From contig SKCR01036125.1 of the NCBI GenBank assembly GCA_019454045.1, positions 1 to 64,000 of the forward strand: DNA of 64,000 nucleotides. Reading direction: 5' to 3'. This stretch comes from Zanthoxylum bungeanum. Taxonomy: Eukaryota; Streptophyta; Magnoliopsida; Sapindales; Rutaceae. This document shows, in pieces, positions 1 to 9,104 of this stretch. The notes beneath the pieces are model-generated. The model saw nothing but the letters and a program-made list of their open reading frames with translations, did no database searches and was not told where the DNA came from. The position numbers were made by a program, and so were the translations under genes. Every line of letters starts with the position of its first letter. The first letter of the stretch is position 1.

Positions 1-1
1 C

Positions 2-573
2 GGACATGCAGGTTTTTACAGGATATTTATCAAAGACTTCTCCAAAATTGCTAAACTTCTATGCAATCTGCTAGAGAAAGATGTTCCTTTTAACTTCACC
101 AAAGAATGCCACGAAGCTTTTGAGATCTTGAAACAGAAGTTGGTCTCTGCCCCCATCATAGTAGCACCAGACTGGACCCTTCTATTTGAGGTGATGTGCT
201 ATGCTAGTGATTTTTTTGCGGGTGCCGTTTTGGGACAACGCAAAACAAAAATTTTCCATACCATTTACTACTCCAATAGAACTCTGAATGAAGCACAACC
301 ACTGAAAATGAGTTGCTCGTAGTTGTGTTTGCTTTTGATAAATTCTGCTCTTATCTGATGGGTCCCAAAGTGGTAGTCTACACATATCATTCAACAATCA
401 AATATATGATCACGAAGAAAGAAGCCAAACCCAAATTGATCCGTTGGGTACTTTTTCTGCAAGAATTTGTCGTGGAGATCAGAGACAGGAAATGGATAGA
501 AAACCAAGTGGCAGATCACTTATCAAGGCTCGAGAATGGAGAAACAGCTGGCAATGAACTGACAATCAAATAA
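2..573 (+). pseudogene. Ty3/gypsy pol remnant: RT end and RNase H
   Basis: Reverse transcriptase C-terminal part and RNase H of a Ty3/gypsy polyprotein of the Athila/Tat type. From base 2 the frame reads GHAGFYRIFIKDFSK, the usual end of gypsy RT, then FEVMCYASDFFAGAVLGQR, the start of RNase H. A frameshift near 310 moves the reading to another frame, which continues as [11 protein letters not shown] and [11 protein letters not shown], the typical end of RNase H. The family normally has CDAS at the first catalytic position; here it is CYAS, so the active-site aspartate is lost. The fragment enters from the left edge of the window, so gag, protease and most of RT lie outside. It is followed directly by the integrase part in the expected pol order. 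Dead copy; the family assignment is firm, the clade assignment rests on the neighbours. Confidence 0.9.
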
Positions 574-577
574 ACTT

Positions 578-1826
578 TTCCAGATGGATGTCCCTTGGTA
601 TGCTGACTATGTAAACTACATAGTATCAGGAAAATGGCCGTTGGAATGGACACATCAGCAACGAAATAAGTTCTTCAAAGAAGTCAAACACTATATCTGG
701 GAAGCTTTACTTGTTCAAATGTTGTGCTGATCAATTACTAAGACGTTGTGTTCCACAAGATGAGGTTAATAGTATTCTATAGCATTGTCATTCATCATCA
801 TATGGTGGACACTTCAGAGGAATTAAAACTGCGGCCAAAGTCCTACAATAAGGCTTGTTCTAGCCCACTATGTTTAAATATGCTTACTTATTTGCTCTTC
901 AATGTGACAGGTGCTAGAGAACGGGGAAATATTTCGAGGAAAAATGAAGGACCTTTGCAAAATATTCTGGAAGTGGAAATATTTGATGGATGGGGATTGA
1001 TTTTATGGGACCATTTATTCCATCATTCGGAAACCTGTACATACTAGTTACAGTAGACTACATCTCCAAATGGGTTGATGCAATAACACTGCCATCAAAT
1101 GATTCAAAAGTGGTGATAAAATTCCTTAAAAAGAATATTTTCACTCACTTCGGAACACCTCGGGCAATTATCAGTGAGGGTGGCACATATTTCTGTAACA
1201 GATACTTCGATGCACTCCTATCCAAATTCAGAGTTACTCATAAAGTTTCCACTGCTTACCATCCATAGTCAATTAGACAGTTTGAAGTTTCAAATAGGGA
1301 GATCAAATGAATCTTGGAGAGAACCGTTGGTTCAACAAGGAAAGACTGGTCCACAAAAATGGATGACGCATTATGGGCCTACCGGAAAGCTTACAAGACA
1401 CCCATTGGTATGTCCCTATATCGAATGATGTTTGGGAAAGCATGACAGCTGCCAATGGAGCTTGAACACAAAGCGTACTGGGTATTGAAGAAGTTAAATC
1501 TTGATCTACAAGCAGCACGAGAGAAAAGGCTCCACCAACTCAACGAATTGGAGGAATTTTGCCTACAGGCTTATGAGAATGCCAAACTGTAAAAAAAAAA
1601 GACCAAGAAATGGCATGATAAAAAAATAGTGCGTAGGCAATTGGAGCCAGGACAGCAGGTGTTGTTATACAATTCTCGGTTGAAACTTTTCCCTAGAAAG
1701 CTGAAATCAAGGTGGTCAGGTCCATTTGTGATTACTCAGGTGTGACCCTACAGGGTTGTTGAGATATACAACCCCAAGTCCAACAACACATTCAAAGTTA
1801 ACAGTCAGCATGTCAAACACTACTAG
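578..1826 (+). pseudogene. Ty3/gypsy integrase remnant
   Basis: Integrase end of the same gypsy pol. The linker (DVPWYADYVNY) and an HHCC-type zinc-binding region (HCHSSSYGGHF, then LQCDRC) are readable across several stops. The core begins GIDFMGPF (first catalytic Asp), continues with [10 protein letters not shown] and reaches [10 protein letters not shown], where the family has Asp in place of Glu. It resumes after stops with VSNREIK, which holds the catalytic Glu, and [16 protein letters not shown]. The C-terminal part ([18 protein letters not shown], then a stop at 1824-1826) is typical of Athila/Tat integrases and has no chromodomain. At least six stops or frameshifts make it non-functional. 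Accessory frames follow about 200 bases downstream. Confidence 0.9.
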
Positions 1827-1994
1827 AGAGAATCATTTGAGCGATAAAAAAAAAAGGTGTCACACTTTCAGATCCAGCCTAATGTTAAGGCAGTCATGTC
1901 TAGCTGACGACATTAAACTTAGTGCTAGCAGGAAGGCAGCCCATGCAATTTGTGTATATATTAAGATTTGGTGTGTTTTATTTTGGTGTGTTTA

Positions 1995-2004
1995 ATTTTT
2001 GTAG
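1995..2004 (+). promoter_or_regulatory. Possible splice acceptor before the accessory frame
   Basis: A T-rich run ending in TTTTTGTAG lies 18 bases before the start codon at 2022. Env-like and other 3' frames of some plant gypsy elements are expressed from spliced RNA, so this could be the acceptor. Inference from sequence pattern only. Confidence 0.3.
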
Positions 2005-2021
2005 GTAAAGTCATAGACAGG

Positions 2022-2570
2022 ATGGAAGAAGTTCTCGCAAATCTTCATAAGCAATTTCCTTCTTTCCCTCAAAACTCTCTGATGAAAGTCTACAAAGCTC
2101 GTATGGAACGAATGAGACTACTAATGATCAAAGGTATTCCTAATGACATTCATTGGATTATTGAAGCACGAGTCGGATTGGCAGGTGAGTTATCTGACTC
2201 TTTTATTTCATATCTGCCTAGTTTAGGAAGAAACACCTATGCTAAAAAGAGAAAAGCTAAAAGAATAGGTGTTTGCTATAAATGTGCATGTATGGCATGT
2301 AATACTCGTTGTCGTTCTTTAGGAATGGTGTCTGATAACCGTGAAGATAAAATTAAATTCATTAGGGATGACTTGAGTAAGGAGTCCCTAGATGACATAT
2401 CATTGACTCTTGAGATGAATCCCAGTGGATATGTGCATCACGCAATTCACATGTTACATGAAAAATTTCGAAAAGAAAGGCAACAGTTAAGTCTCGGGAA
2501 TCTGACTCTAAATGACCTTGTTTGTCAATTTATAAGAAAATTGTATGGGAAGCTTGTCTTTAACACATAG
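2022..2570 (+). CDS. Accessory ORF of unknown function, cysteine-rich
   Basis: An uninterrupted 182-codon frame between a broken pol and the LOG-like gene. I do not recognise the family. The start at 2022 (MEEVLANLHKQFPSF) is chosen because it follows a pyrimidine-rich AG; the frame stays open upstream to 1968. About residue 80 it has a basic run (KKRKAKR) followed at once by CYKCACMACNTRC, a C-x2-C-x-C-x2-C-x3-C cluster that could bind metal or nucleic acid. The rest is rich in charged residues, with a helical-looking C-terminal part (HHAIHMLHEKFRKERQQ). No signal peptide or clear membrane segment is visible. Gypsy elements of this group often carry an extra frame here (env-like in Athila), but this one does not look like an envelope protein. 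The basic-plus-cysteine layout loosely recalls plant viral cysteine-rich nucleic-acid-binding proteins; that is only a resemblance. It is unbroken while the pol beside it is ruined. Confidence 0.6.
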   Translation: MEEVLANLHKQFPSFPQNSLMKVYKARMERMRLLMIKGIPNDIHWIIEARVGLAGELSDSFISYLPSLGRNTYAKKRKAKRIGVCYKCACMACNTRCRSLGMVSDNREDKIKFIRDDLSKESLDDISLTLEMNPSGYVHHAIHMLHEKFRKERQQLSLGNLTLNDLVCQFIRKLYGKLVFNT

Positions 2571-2749
2571 ATGTCATTCAAGCCGTTACTTCCTGTAAAT
2601 ATTAGTATCTCTTTGTATTTAACTAATAATTGTGATTTGTTTTGTTATTTTCTTTTATTTTCTCCGACAGGATCCAGACTTTTTGACTTTCACGATATAT
2701 TTTACTGTTTAGCTAATAATTATCATTTGATAGGTACTAGTGCTATTAT

Positions 2750-2767
2750 TACTCACCCTTTTTTCAG
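2750..2767 (+). promoter_or_regulatory. Possible splice acceptor before the LOG-like gene
   Basis: CTCACCCTTTTTTCAG ends at 2767, 63 bases before the LOG start codon; a weaker candidate (TTTTCTCCGACAG) ends at 2670. Both fit plant 3' splice sites. Together with the acceptor-like site before 2022 they suggest spliced subgenomic RNAs. Inference. Confidence 0.3.
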
Positions 2768-2830
2768 GTTTTATAAATTCAGCTCATCATTGCACTCTTG
2801 AAGACATCTAAAGTTGAGAAATAAAAAAAA

Positions 2831-3484
2831 ATGGAAGCAACTTCAAGAAGACGAGTTGTAAACATCTGTGTGTTTTGCGGTACTAGTGTTGGTTCTAAGC
2901 CAGAGTTTGTTGAGGCAGCACAAGAATTGGGTAGATTCATAGCAGAAAGGAATATGCACTTAGTATATGGCGGTGGCAATCTTGGACTAATGGGGTGCGT
3001 TTCAAGGGCCATGCAGGAAGGAGTAAGTCAAGTTCTGGGAATCATCCCAAAAGCTTTGGCAGAGGCGAATCTTATAGGACCATCAAACGGAGATGAATGT
3101 ATTGTACCAGGTATGTCTGAATGACTTGTTGAAATTATTAACCGTGCTGATGTTTTTATTGCTTTGCCAGCTGGCTTGGGTACGATGAAGGAAATTTTTA
3201 CAGTGCTATCTTGGGTGAACTTGAACATATACCAGAAACCAATTGGACTGTTTAACGCTGATGGATTTTATGATTTTCTTTGTGTGTTTCTTGATGATGC
3301 CCGGAGAAATGGGTTCGTGTCAAAACCTGTAAAAGAGATCATATTCACTGCCAGAACTGCCAATGATTTAATTGACCAAATCTTAGCCTTTGAACCACAA
3401 ATTGACCCTATCATTTCCAAGATAATCTGGTCTGATAATGATCGTGGTAAAAAATGTCGGATAAATCTGGATCTTAACCTTTAA
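2831..3484 (+). pseudogene. LOG-like cytokinin riboside monophosphate phosphoribohydrolase, one stop codon
   Basis: LOG enzymes release active cytokinin bases from their riboside 5'-monophosphates in the cytosol. The frame opens with ICVFCGTSVGSKPEF, then LVYGGGNLGLMGCVS and VLGIIPKAL, the LOG/Rossmann nucleotide-binding signature. After a TGA at 3122-3124 the same frame goes on with ADVFIALPAGLGTMKEI (family consensus PGGxGTxxE; the second residue is Ala here), KPIGLFNADGFYDFL and a C-terminal tail to 3484. Total length is 218 codons including the stops, the usual LOG size. Aligned by eye, the stop falls on the conserved Arg of the family's QRK motif and is one C-to-T change from CGA. There are no introns, although plant LOG genes have several, so it was probably acquired as a processed copy. 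It sits inside a gypsy element, after the accessory ORF and before the polypurine tract. Read-through or a functional sister copy elsewhere is possible. Confidence 0.88.
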
Positions 3485-3550
3485 TTTCCTTTTTAGGTGT
3501 AGAATTTCAGCTAACCAGATACTGTTTTCTAAACTCTTCTTCTGTTTTTT

Positions 3551-3592
3551 AGACATTGGGGACAATGTCTCAATTAGGTTTGGGGGGAGGGA
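3551..3592 (+). other. Internal polypurine-like motif
   Basis: Contains ACATTGGGGACAATGTCTC followed by TAGGTTTGGGGGGAGGG. This motif follows the coding part in many Athila/Tat-type elements and may be a second plus-strand primer. It lies about 1.2 kb before the LTR. Confidence 0.5.
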
Positions 3593-4033
3593 ATAATTGA
3601 TTAGTATCTTAATTTTATTTTTTTAGTTGTGTTGTTTTTATTTGGATTTTAGTCAAAAATTTTCAAAAAAAAATTAAAAAATTTTAAAAAAATAAAAAAA
3701 TATTTTGTTTTTGTGTTTTTAACTTGACTAATCAGGTGAAATTGGTGTGAGATAGCTGTGTAAGGAATTTTCACTCTTGAGACGTATCTCAACCTATTTC
3801 GTAACAAGTTAAATTTTTTTATTTCCTTTTGAATTATTTAATTTGTAAATTCTCCATAACACTGATTAAATTGGATCTTCATATGCCCAGTTGACAGGTA
3901 TTATCAACATGCATGGTAACATACAATCATGAGTTGTAATGGAAAAGTTTGTAATATTCAGTGCTCTAGTTTAATTGGAAGAAGCATCTAAAAAGCGATG
4001 GAATAAAAAAAATTATGTATATTAATAAATTAA

Positions 4034-4281
4034 CATCTGAAATCCGAGTAATTAAGTCTGTATGGGTGTTTTAACACCTAGTGCCCTTAAGCCAACTGGT
4101 TTGGGAGTCACTGGCCCAAAGCTCGTTACATGAATTGAAGATATTATAAAAAAAAGAGAAAAATATCTGAAACCCAAGTAATTAAGTCTGTAAGGGTGTC
4201 TTAACACCCAGTGCCCTAAAGCCAACTGGCTTGGGAGTCACTAGCCTAAAGCTCGCTACATGGATTGAAGATATTGTAAAT
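4034..4281 (+). repeat. Two-copy tandem repeat, period 130 bp
   Basis: Two units start at 4034 and 4164. Each holds ATCTGAAA, AGTAATTAAGTCTGTA, TTAACACC, GCCAACTGG, TTGGGAGTCACT and GATTGAAGATATT or a close variant. They lie in the noncoding region before the 3' LTR. Confidence 0.85.
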
Positions 4282-4754
4282 AAAAAAAAAGTTCCATTAC
4301 TAAAATGGTGTGAATTCTGACATAACTTTAGGATAAAAATATTACTCTCTTTTCAACTACACTTATAAATATTATGGGTACAATGAACTGATTAATACCT
4401 TGTTGGTGTGTATATGGAGAATGGTAAAAATAATAGGAGAATTTATTTTTTTGGTAATTTAGAAAGAAAGAAAACAACTACTAACTTGGATAACAAGTTT
4501 CACTTGTTTAGTCACTAACTTGTTTATTCTCTCTTGTCTTTTTGCTTTTGTGTGCATTAGATTGACGTTTGTGGGTATCGTCACTGTAAGCCCTCACGAG
4601 ACTACAACTCGTCGACTAGGGACACCTATGGGTTTAAAGGTTTGTTGCATACGCTAAATGCAACCGTGATCATTACTAAAGTGGCTTAGTTTAATTTTAA
4701 TTTAAAGTTGTTTATTGAATTTTATTTTGTTGTTTTGCTCGAGGACTAGCAAAA

Positions 4755-4771
4755 TGTTAGGTTTGGGGGTG
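4755..4771 (+). other. Polypurine tract of the + strand gypsy element
   Basis: TGTTAGGTTTGGGGGTG directly precedes the LTR start TGATAAGCAG. A G-rich purine run at this place is the plus-strand primer of LTR elements. Confidence 0.75.
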
Positions 4772-5507
4772 TGATAAGCAGTAGATATATCAATATTTAC
4801 CGCCCATTTTGACTTAATAGTTTGTATAGTTTCTTGAGTTTTGTGAATATTTTGATGTGTTTTGTGTTATTTTATAGATAAATAAAATAACAGGATTCTC
4901 TGAAATCAAATTAGGGCTTAAACGGCGAAAATCGGATGAAAAAGGGAAAAATTGGAATTCTACGTCGCGACGCGCAACACTTCTCTGTCGCAATCGCTAA
5001 AATGAGTCGGCCACGTGTCAACATCACATCAATATTGCTATCCTGCGTTGGACACTTGTCATCATCCCATGCTACCGACATTACACGTCATTGCTTACGT
5101 TAGTGTCGCGACGCGCACAACTTCACGCGTCGCGATGCCGAGCCAATAATTCTGCCGACAGCCACGTGTCAAGATCCTGTTGAATCAACGACGCATCGGG
5201 ACGCGCATGGGTTTTGCGTCGCGATGTGCGGGGTATAATTTTGCCTAAAAGCATAAGGAAAATTCATACCTTTTTCTGGGGATTTCATTAAGAAAACTAA
5301 GAAGATTTATCTTGTTTGTTTATTTACAGCTTTCTGTATTTAATTTTTTATTTTACGCAATAGTACTTTCTTTATTTTACTTTTCAGTCTTTATTTTTAC
5401 TTTTCAGTATGAGGAGGTAACTCCCATCTGCTAGGGTGAAAGGTTAAGCTTTTATTACTAATATTTAGATTAATCTCCTTTAATTATAATATATAAACTA
5501 TTTAAAA

Positions 5508-5652
5508 CCTGACTTAATGAGATACCGCCTTTATGGTCGGTTGGACCTAATTAAATTGATTTTAACCTGACTAAATTGGATACTGTCTTTATGGTCAGTT
5601 AGAATTAATCATAAATCTGACTTAATCAGGATACCGCCTTTATGGTCGGTTA
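5508..5652 (+). repeat. Three short tandem units inside the LTR
   Basis: Three units starting near 5508, 5566 and 5616, each with CTGACT(T)AAT followed by GATACCGCCTTTATGGTCGG or a close variant. The - strand LTR has the same array at about 8225-8375. Confidence 0.8.
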
Positions 5653-5962
5653 GTAATGTCATGCAAAGTTTATATATTATAATAAGGGAGATATCTAAAA
5701 TAGAAGTAATAAAAGTGGATCCTCTAACCCCAGTATTTTTTTTATTGTTTATTTAATCTTTTTAATTTCCAACTTTACTTTATGTCATTTACTTTATTTA
5801 TGTTTTTACTAGTCCTAGATATGTGTTGTAACTAAATACCATATCAAAAGTTGTGATGAATTCCAATATCACCAGCTTATAAGGGTTATTTTATAATTTG
5901 GGTAATATCAAAGTTTATGTTTTGAGCCTTAAGCTTAATGCTTATTGTTAACTGGCCATTAA

Positions 5963-6820
5963 TAAGATTGATTTGGTAAACTTAAAATTAACTTGGAAAA
6001 GAGATTTTAGGTTTCAGCCTTAGACTCAATAACTCACGATCTCACTTACGGATAGATAACCCTTAATAGATTTCCTTACAGGATAGGAATATATCTATCG
6101 GGCGGGGGTCTCCATAATTGGAACTTAATCTTAATGAATTCAGATAACTTGGTTAACATAAGAATATGATTAATTGGTTTACACTTGGTATTTGCATCTG
6201 ACCATCAGAAGATACTTTTGTATAATTTCGTGTTCCAGGTTAATAAACCAATATATTGCACAAACATGAGATAACCACTTCATCTTTAAAAGATATTGGA
6301 ATGATTCACAAATCTAGGTATTTTCTTAATATTGAATTTCCTTTTATTTACTTTTGCACTGTTTTATTTACTTATTTTCAGACAAAAATCACCATCCAAA
6401 CAACAATCAATCTATTGGATACTCGTAAACATTTAACGTCATAAGATTGATTTGGTAAACTTAAAATGAACTTGGAAAAAGGATTTTAGGTTTCAGCCTT
6501 AGACTCAATAGCTCACGATCTGACTTAAGGATAAATAACCCTTAATAGATGTCCTTACAGGATATGAATATACTTGTCGGGCGGGGGTCTCCATAATTGG
6601 AACTTAATCTTAATGAATTCATATAACTTGGTTAACATAGGAATATGATTAATTGGGTTACACTGGGTATTTGCATCTGACCATCGGAATAGGCTTTTGC
6701 ATAATTTCGTGTTCCAGGTTAATAAACCAATATATTGCACAAACATGAGATAACCACTTCATCTTTAAAAGATATTGGAATGAGTCACAATCCTAGGTAG
6801 TTTCTTAATATTGATTTTCC
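5963..6820 (+). repeat. Direct duplication, 2 x 379 bp, period 479
   Basis: Copy 1 is 5963-6341 and copy 2 is 6442-6820, separated by a 100-bp spacer. Both run from TAAGATTGATTTGGTAAAC to ATATTGAATTTCC or a close variant with few mismatches. The related - strand LTR has only one copy, so the duplication is specific to this element. Confidence 0.9.
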
Positions 6821-6893
6821 TCGTGGGATCGATACATTTTATACTACATGAGCGATACGTGCGCTTGCATTACGTGTGTGATTTCACCAATCA

Positions 6894-7288
6894 ACCATCT
6901 CTCATATCATCTGTTTTTCCTCTGATGAATATCATTCTGGTTCTTGATGAAGATCGTAGGTTGATGGTGGATAAGATGGAGAATATGGTTCAGTGAAATA
7001 TGTTGGTTCATCATACCATGAAGGATTTTGATAATTCTACCACCCTGAATTGTAATTGTACTCGCAATGATCGCTAGGGTAGTTACCATTACATATCTCA
7101 CATTTTATCATTGTGTTCTGAAATGGTTGAGCAAATATTGTATCGAATGGCTCTGACATCCATGGATAATTGTTGGGTTGGACAACAGGCCTTAGAAAAC
7201 CGGACTGCTGCTCCCTGATTTGTGGTGTATCTTCACCTCTGAAAGTTCGTAATTCTTCCATCGCCCAATATTGTTCCATTTCAGCCAC
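6894..7288 (-). pseudogene. gag fragment of a - strand gypsy element
   Basis: N-terminal gag of an Athila/Tat-like element. The frame begins MAEMEQYWAMEELRTF at 7288 and contains CEICNGNYPSDHC, a zinc-finger-like motif found near the start of such gag proteins, then a stop after NYNSGW at 7037. The same frame goes on with NYQNPSWYDEPTYF and a Pro/Tyr-rich stretch, with another stop, until 6894, where it is cut by the end of the + strand LTR. It starts about 100 bases after the primer site, as expected. Non-functional fragment. Confidence 0.7.
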
Positions 7289-7390
7289 CTGAAAGTAAAA
7301 ATAAAGAAATAAAAATTACAGATAAAAATAAAAAAAATTAGATACAAGTAAAATAGATAACTTCAAAATTAATAACGAGAGAAAAATAAG

Positions 7391-7408
7391 TTCCCGGCAA
7401 CGGCACCA
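7391..7408 (-). other. Primer binding site, tRNA-Asp type
   Basis: On the - strand TGGTGCCGTTGCCGGGAA, one change from the TGGCGCCGTTGCCGGGGA type complementary to tRNA-Asp that is used by Athila/Tat elements. It is 6 bases from the LTR end, which fixes the - orientation. Confidence 0.85.
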
Positions 7409-7414
7409 AAAACT

Positions 7415-9104
7415 TGATTGGTGAAATCACACACGTAACGCAATCGCACATATCACTCAAGTAGTATAAAAATATCAATCCCACGAGGACTTAATTTCTA
7501 TTGTTGTTATTAATTACTGATACTATTTATTTACAGGTATCTAATTAGGATAAGAAGGGAATAATTGCTTGATGGTTGGTTGAATGTGGATTTGCTAAAT
7601 AAATAAATAAATACACAAAAGAAAATACTAAGGAAAATAAACAAAAGACACAAATATCTAGGGTTGTGATTCCACACAATATTATTCTAATGATGAATTG
7701 ATTCTTCTTATATATGTGTAATAAATCAGTTTGTTAACCTGAAACACTTTCGCAAAAGCCTCTTCTGATGGTCAGATGCAAACACCCAGAATAACCCAAT
7801 TAATCATATGTCTATGTTAACCAAGTTATTTGAATTCATTAAGTTCAAGTTCTAATAGTGGCTACCCCCGTCCGACAGGTATATGTCTATCATGGAAGGA
7901 AATCTACCTAATGGTCACCATGCCCTAAGATTTGATCGTGAGCTATTGAATCTAAGGCTGAAACCTAAAATCCCTTTTCCAAGTTCATTTTAAGTTTACG
8001 AGATCAATCTTATTGGTGATCAGGCAACAAGAAGCATTAAGCTTAAGATTCAATAAACAAATTAAAGCTTTAAACATAATATAATTAAATCAATTATTAA
8101 GCATGTGAATATTGTGCTTCACCACTTTCCTAGACTAAAAATAAAATGCTGGGGTTAGGGTATCCACCTTTACTATTTCTAATTTAGAATCTCCCTTATT
8201 ATAATATATAAATTTGCATGTCATTACCAACCGATCATATATGCGGTATCTTGATTAAGTCAAGTTATAATTAATTCCAACCGACTATAAAGGCAGTATC
8301 CAATTTAGTTAGGTTAAAATTAATTTAATTAAGTCCAACCTACCATAAATGCGGTATCCAATTAAGTCAAGTTTTAAGATAATTTATATATTATAATTTA
8401 AGGGAGATTAATCTAAATTATATAATAAAAGCTTCACCCTTCCCCCAGCAGAAAATTAACTACTAAACATAAAAGAAATAAAAAGTAAATAAAGTACTAC
8501 TACTATTAAAAATAAAAATGCATAATTAAATTACAAAAACGTAAACAAACAATATACAGTCCTTAGATCCTTATTAGAACCTTAAGGAAAGTATGAAATT
8601 TTGAAATGAATTCGGCCTCAATTTATAGGTAAAATTTGGTCCCACACGTCGCGACGGGTGAAGTCTTACATATCACGACGCGCCGTTGATTTTCAACACG
8701 TGTATGCGACTTTGCTGAGATGATGACACGTGGCTGTCGGTAGAATTATTGGCTCGGCGTCGCGACGCACGAAGTTGCAAGTGTTGACGCATGTGATGAC
8801 GTGGTGATGACGCGTGTCGGAAAAATAGTAATTGAGGCTGATGTCATGATGACGTGTGTAGGCAGGCTGATTACGTCAGTGCGTTGCGACGTAGAGGTTG
8901 TGCATGTGGCGAAGTCGAAATTCCAATTTTTCTTTTTTTGTCCGTTTTTCACTGTTTTGGCCCTGATTTGATTCCAGTGAGTCTTGAAACCTTATTTATT
9001 TACAAAACACACAAAAACACATCAAAACATTCATAAAACCCGAGAAACCATACAAAATATTAGGTTAAATGGGCGGTAAATAGTGATATATTTTCCGCCC
9101 ATCA
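7415..9104 (-). mobile_element. 5' LTR of a - strand gypsy element
   Basis: Read on the - strand, it starts TGATGGGCGG at 9104 and ends CACCAATCA at 7415, followed by the tRNA-Asp primer site. It is homologous to the LTR at 4772-6893 but clearly diverged. It has the CG-rich repeated tract (8640-8910) and the three-unit array, but not the 479-bp duplication. It interrupts a copia LTR fragment that starts at 9105. Confidence 0.85.

Larger units (their letters stand above)
3485..4754 (+). other. 3' noncoding region of the gypsy element
   Basis: No coding region is visible. The tract carries a polypurine-like motif (3551-3592), an A/T homopolymer-rich stretch (3606-3720) and a two-copy repeat (4034-4281). 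Such long 3' untranslated regions are common in Athila/Tat elements. Confidence 0.65.
4772..6893 (+). mobile_element. 3' LTR of the + strand gypsy element (Athila/Tat type)
   Basis: Starts TGATAAGCAGTAGATATATC just after a polypurine tract and ends CACCAATCA. The - strand LTR at 7415-9104 matches it along its length, including both ends and the TTTACCGCCCA block near the start. It carries a CG-rich tract with repeated CGTCGCGACGCG-like words (4960-5230) and a 479-bp internal duplication, which explains why it is about 430 bp longer than the - strand copy. The 5' LTR lies outside the window. Confidence 0.85.

Noticed and set aside
1756..1995. 79-residue open frame after integrase
   Set aside because: It overlaps the readable integrase end in another frame and has no family features.
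8854..9036. Small open frame with a hydrophobic stretch in the - strand gypsy LTR
   Set aside because: It lies inside an LTR, in the CG-rich repeat tract, and is not conserved in the related LTR.
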